Origin: an uncultured Campylobacter sp.
GTDB taxonomy: Bacteria > Campylobacterota > Campylobacteria > Campylobacterales > Campylobacteraceae
Length of the DNA stretch: 8,681 nt
Direction: 5' to 3'
Assembly (NCBI RefSeq): GCF_938030685.1
Contig: NZ_CALHHX010000224.1
Location: 1-8,681, forward strand
The notes beneath the pieces are model-generated. The model was given only the letters and a program-made list of their open reading frames with translations. It was not told where the DNA came from and ran no database searches. Each line of letters begins with the position of its first letter. The first letter of the stretch is position 1. Below are positions 6,617-8,681 of this stretch, one piece after another. Position numbers and translations under genes: made by a program.

Positions 6617-6697
6617 TCCGCAGTCGTTTATAAATTTCAAGTCTAAATTTTATATTTACGCCCTGACGACGCCATATTTTAGCCGCGTAGAATTCTG
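6566..6697. repeat. Imperfect direct repeat of about 39 bases, two copies
   Basis: Copy one (6566-6604) and copy two (6659-6697) share the order GACGCC/AACGCC, then ATNTTTTAGCCGCG, then a short AT-rich step and AATTCTG, with small indels; the best-conserved core is TTTTAGCCGCG (6583-6593 and 6677-6687). The start-to-start offset is about 93-94 bases. The second copy runs straight into the 15-base tandem array, so the array's first unit may derive from this repeat. Confidence 0.5.
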
Positions 6698-6741
6698 CCG
6701 CATAAAATCCTGCCTAACAAAATTCTGCTGCGTAGATTTTA
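6682..6741. repeat. Degenerate tandem repeat, 15-base period, four units
   Basis: Units begin at 6682, 6697, 6712 and 6727 with no indels: GCCGCGTAGAATTCT, then GCCGCATAAAATCCT, then GCCTAACAAAATTCT, then GCTGCGTAGATTTTA. The conserved skeleton is GCCGC, four variable bases, AATTCT. The plus-strand frame would read a pentapeptide series PRRIL, PHKIL, PNKIL, LRRF, but a TAG immediately precedes it and a stop ends it, so it is not a gene. Confidence 0.6.
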
Positions 6742-6800
6742 ATTCACCGCGCTCAAATTTTATCCGCCGCTCCGAAATTTATCCCGCCGCGCCTAAATTT
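6741..6800. repeat. Degenerate tandem repeat, 20-base period, three units
   Basis: AAATTT recurs at 6755, 6775 and 6795, and CCGC at 6747, 6767 and 6787, an exact 20-base spacing without indels. Units two and three agree at 15 of 20 positions. A fourth, weaker unit may follow (CTCCCGCCCG from 6801). It abuts the 15-base array and shares its alternation of a CCGC block with an AT block. Confidence 0.55.
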
Positions 6801-6843
6801 CTCCCGCCCGTTGCGCTTTACCGAAATTTATATTTAGTTGTTG

Positions 6844-6849
6844 TAAAAT
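6844..6849 (+). promoter_or_regulatory. Possible -10 box for the TRIC-family gene/argD operon
   Basis: TAAAAT preceded by TAGTTGTTG, 33 bases before the ATG at 6882, with AT-rich sequence upstream (AAATTTATATTT). The predicted leader would be about 26 bases. It is the best -10 candidate near this gene pair, though one base off TATAAT. Confidence 0.4.
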
Positions 6850-6881
6850 GCGTTTTTAAAAGGATTTTAGCGGGTTGTGAT

Positions 6882-7499
6882 ATGAGTATTTTAGAGTTTA
6901 CGGAGTGCATAGGCATCGCTTCGGCGGCGCTTAGCGGGTTTTTATTCGGCGTAAAGAAGGGCTGCGATTGGCTTGGGATCTTTATCGCGGCGTTTTTGAC
7001 GGCGCTTGGCGGCGGGATCATGCGCGACACCTTGGTAAGCCGCGAGATCTACTCGTTCACGCACTATGCGCCCGTAACCATCGTACTTGCGGTAAGCGCC
7101 GTAGCCATTTTTGCCAAACTTTACGAGAACCGCGATTTGGAGGGTAAATTTTTATTTATTCTAACCGATGCGATCGACGTCGTAAGCTTTTCGATAGTAG
7201 GGGCGATGGTTGCGCTAAGCTATAATCATAACGTTTTCGGCGTGGTGCTGATCGCATTTTGCAACGGCGTGGGCGGCGGCATCTTGCGCGACGTGCTGCT
7301 GAACGAAGTGCCGTGGTTTTTGCGCACCGGGCTTTACGGCACTATAAGTATGGGCGTAGGTTTGATATATTTCGTGCTTGATAGGTTGGGACTTGGCGGC
7401 GTCATTTCGGTGCTTATTTTGCTGGTTTTGGGAGTTGCGTTTCGCATGGTGGCTTATTACAAATCTTGGCATCTGCCTAAAGTGGAGTACAAACAATGA
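6882..7499 (+). CDS. TRIC (UPF0126/YicG-like) family cation channel protein
   Basis: Inner-membrane protein of the trimeric intracellular cation channel family; bacterial and archaeal members conduct K+/Na+ in vitro, but some relatives are annotated as glycine or other transporters, so its cargo is open. The 205 residues contain two homologous halves, each with the family's GGG kink motif: GGGIMRD at 43-49 and GGGILRD at 131-137. About seven hydrophobic segments are visible (near 7-24, 29-47, 62-79, 90-112, 116-136, 148-168, 172-192), the number expected for TRIC proteins. The C-terminus is short and basic. AAGGA lies too far from the ATG (about 17 bases) to be an ideal ribosome site; a GGG about 7 bases upstream may serve. 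The stop overlaps the next start as ATGA, so it is translated together with argD. Confidence 0.92.
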   Translation: MSILEFTECIGIASAALSGFLFGVKKGCDWLGIFIAAFLTALGGGIMRDTLVSREIYSFTHYAPVTIVLAVSAVAIFAKLYENRDLEGKFLFILTDAIDVVSFSIVGAMVALSYNHNVFGVVLIAFCNGVGGGILRDVLLNEVPWFLRTGLYGTISMGVGLIYFVLDRLGLGGVISVLILLVLGVAFRMVAYYKSWHLPKVEYKQ

Positions 7500-8665
7500 A
7501 CTATTTGATGGATAATTTCGCGCGCGTAAACGTGGCGCTGGTAAGAGGCGAGGGCTCAGTAGTCTATGACGAAGCGGGCAAGGACTACGTGGATTTTGGC
7601 GCGGGCATCGGCGTAAACTGCCTGGGGCACGCAAACGAAATCGTGCTGGAAGCGATCGGCACGCAAGCCGCACAGATCATCCACGGCTCGAATATCTATA
7701 GAATTCTGCCTCAAGAAGCCCTGGCTCAAAAGATTAGCGAGCTTTTGGGGTATCGCAGCTACGCGGTGTTTTGCAACTCTGGCGCGGAGGCGAACGAGGC
7801 GGCGATCAAAATGGCGCGCAAATACGGCACCGTAAATTTTCCTAATAAAAAATTTGAAATTCTAACTCTGCGAAATTCCTTCCACGGCCGCACGCTAGCG
7901 ACTTTGCAAGCTACGGGGCAGGAGAAATTTCATCCGGAAATTTTTGCTCCCTATATGCCCGGGTTTAAATTTTTCGACGATATCGAGGATATCATCGCGC
8001 ATATCGATGAAAATAGCGTCGCCGTGATGATCGAGCTCGTTCAGGGCGAGGGCGGTATCAAGCCTCTGGATAAAGCGAGCGTGCAAAGGCTGGCGGCGGT
8101 TTTGAAAGAGAAAAAGCTGCTTTTGATCACTGACGAGGTGCAGTGCGGCGTATATCGCACGGGCGAGTTTGCGACGTCGCAAATTTACGGCATCCGCCCC
8201 GACATCATCACCTTTGCCAAAGGGCTTGCGGGCGGCGTGCCGATCGGCGCGTGCGTGGCGCAGCAAAACATTTTCGCTCCGGGCGAGCACGGCAGCACCT
8301 TCGGCGGTAACTTTTTGGCGACCTCTACGGCGCTTGCGGTGCTTTCGCAGCTAGAGTTTTTAAAAGCGAGCGGCAAGCTTGATAAGACTATAAAAAGATT
8401 TATCAAAAAACTAGACGGGCTCGCCGCAGACTATCCTAGCCTGATCGAAAAGCGCGTGGGGCTCGGTCTGATGCAAGGCCTCGTGCTGCGCGATGAAAAA
8501 AATCTGAGCGAGATCTTTAACAAAGCCCTGCAAAACGGACTTTTGATCCTAAAATCCGGCAAGCGTACCCTTAGATTTTTGCCTGCGCTAAATATTAAAA
8601 AACCGGAGATCAAAGAGGGTTTTGCGCGCCTACGCAAGAGCCTGGATGAGATAGTGCGGGCGTGA
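7496..8665 (+). CDS. argD: Acetylornithine/succinyl-diaminopimelate aminotransferase ArgD
   Basis: Cytoplasmic PLP enzyme, class III aminotransferase; converts N-acetylglutamate semialdehyde to N2-acetylornithine in arginine synthesis, and in many bacteria also serves as DapC in lysine synthesis. The length of 389 is normal for ArgD. Visible motifs: NSGAEANEAAIKMARK (94-109, cofactor phosphate contact), SFHGRT (128-133), ELVQGEGG (180-187), ITDEVQCGVYRTG (211-223, D213 contacts the PLP ring), TFAKGLAGGVPIGA (239-252, with K242 the Schiff-base lysine) and HGSTFGGN (265-272). The start is fixed by GGAG 8 bases upstream and by the ATGA overlap with the channel gene. Other class III enzymes (ornithine or GABA aminotransferase) are possible but usually longer; ArgD fits best. 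No ARG box was recognised nearby. Confidence 0.93.
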   Translation: MNYLMDNFARVNVALVRGEGSVVYDEAGKDYVDFGAGIGVNCLGHANEIVLEAIGTQAAQIIHGSNIYRILPQEALAQKISELLGYRSYAVFCNSGAEANEAAIKMARKYGTVNFPNKKFEILTLRNSFHGRTLATLQATGQEKFHPEIFAPYMPGFKFFDDIEDIIAHIDENSVAVMIELVQGEGGIKPLDKASVQRLAAVLKEKKLLLITDEVQCGVYRTGEFATSQIYGIRPDIITFAKGLAGGVPIGACVAQQNIFAPGEHGSTFGGNFLATSTALAVLSQLEFLKASGKLDKTIKRFIKKLDGLAADYPSLIEKRVGLGLMQGLVLRDEKNLSEIFNKALQNGLLILKSGKRTLRFLPALNIKKPEIKEGFARLRKSLDEIVRA

Positions 8666-8681
8666 AATTTAGCGATTTTTT
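8662..8681 (+). CDS. Possible start of a further gene, cut by the right edge
   Basis: A GTG at 8662-8664 overlaps the argD stop as GTGA and continues MKFSDF to the edge. The arrangement mirrors the ATGA junction before argD and the peptide looks like a natural N-terminus, but only six codons are visible and no strong ribosome site precedes it. No product can be named. Confidence 0.3.

Larger units (their letters stand above)
6310..6881. other. Gene-free, repeat-rich intergenic region
   Basis: About 570 bases with stop codons in every frame at short intervals and no run resembling a protein domain on either strand. The sequence alternates GCCGC-like blocks with AAATTT/AATTCT blocks. It contains stem-loops, an imperfect 39-base direct repeat, and 15- and 20-base tandem arrays listed separately. 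A 10-base word is also duplicated in tandem at 6403-6422 (AAATTTTATG, AAATTTTATA). No tRNA-like fold or insertion-sequence end was recognised. It could be expanded neutral spacer, a decayed repeat element, or harbour a small RNA; the sequence does not decide. Confidence 0.7.

Noticed and set aside
6682..6741. Pentapeptide-repeat reading frame (PRRIL, PHKIL, PNKIL) in the 15-base array
   Set aside because: A TAG lies immediately before it and a TAA ends it; there is no start codon or ribosome site, and the series is a by-product of a period divisible by three.
6682..6800. Possible CRISPR array
   Set aside because: The periods of 15 and 20 bases leave no unique spacers between repeats, the units are degenerate, and no cas gene is in the window.
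6818..7030. Minus-strand 70-codon frame reaching into the intergenic region
   Set aside because: Most of it is antisense to the start of the TRIC-family gene, and no ribosome site or domain is visible.
7215..7673. 152-codon minus-strand frame across the TRIC/argD junction
   Set aside because: It is antisense to two well-supported genes and its translation is an Arg/Pro/His-rich sequence typical of shadow frames.

Overview
The window reads as a chromosomal segment of a Campylobacter-type epsilonproteobacterium (Campylobacterota). The pointers are the very frequent AAATTT/AAAATTTTA words in and between genes, short 5' leaders with a TATAAT-like -10 and no obvious -35, and a gene order that, from memory, matches the glcD / pgbA-like / M23 peptidase neighbourhood of Campylobacter jejuni (Cj1213c-Cj1215) and Helicobacter pylori (HP0509, HP0508, HP0506). 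The base composition looks richer in G+C than C. jejuni, so an oral species such as C. gracilis, C. rectus or C. showae is my guess; the species is inference.

Left arm (minus strand, 1-1983): a two-gene operon transcribed leftward. An exported protein resembling the N-terminal domain of H. pylori PgbA starts at a TTG codon and overlaps by 8 bases the start of glcD, an FAD-linked glycolate/D-lactate oxidase cut by the left edge. A good TATAAT box lies just upstream. A 139-base divergent promoter region (1984-2122) separates this operon from the right arm.

Middle (plus strand, 2123-6309): pgp3/csd3-type M23 peptidoglycan endopeptidase, mgtE magnesium channel, a Nudix hydrolase that overlaps mgtE by 16 bases and resembles human NUDT14, and, after a hairpin, a membrane-anchored alpha/beta hydrolase. 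The first three genes are packed tightly enough to be one transcript. Their jobs (cell-wall trimming, Mg2+ uptake, nucleotide-sugar or ADP-ribose cleavage) have no obvious shared pathway, so the grouping looks like co-transcription of housekeeping genes.

Gene-free stretch (6310-6881): about 570 bases with no credible gene. It holds a possible terminator, four consecutive stem-loops, an imperfect direct repeat of about 39 bases, and two adjacent degenerate tandem arrays (15-base period x4, then 20-base period x3). This is the least explained part of the window.

Right arm (plus strand, 6882-8681): a TRIC/UPF0126-family cation channel followed, with an ATGA overlap, by argD (acetylornithine aminotransferase), and perhaps the first codons of another gene at the right edge.

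No defence island, phage, insertion sequence, CRISPR array, tRNA or rRNA was seen. I do not see an undescribed multi-gene system; the main points of interest are the repeat-rich intergenic region, the NUDT14-like Nudix protein, the pgbA-like protein without a lysine tail, and an unusual low-complexity insertion in the alpha/beta hydrolase.
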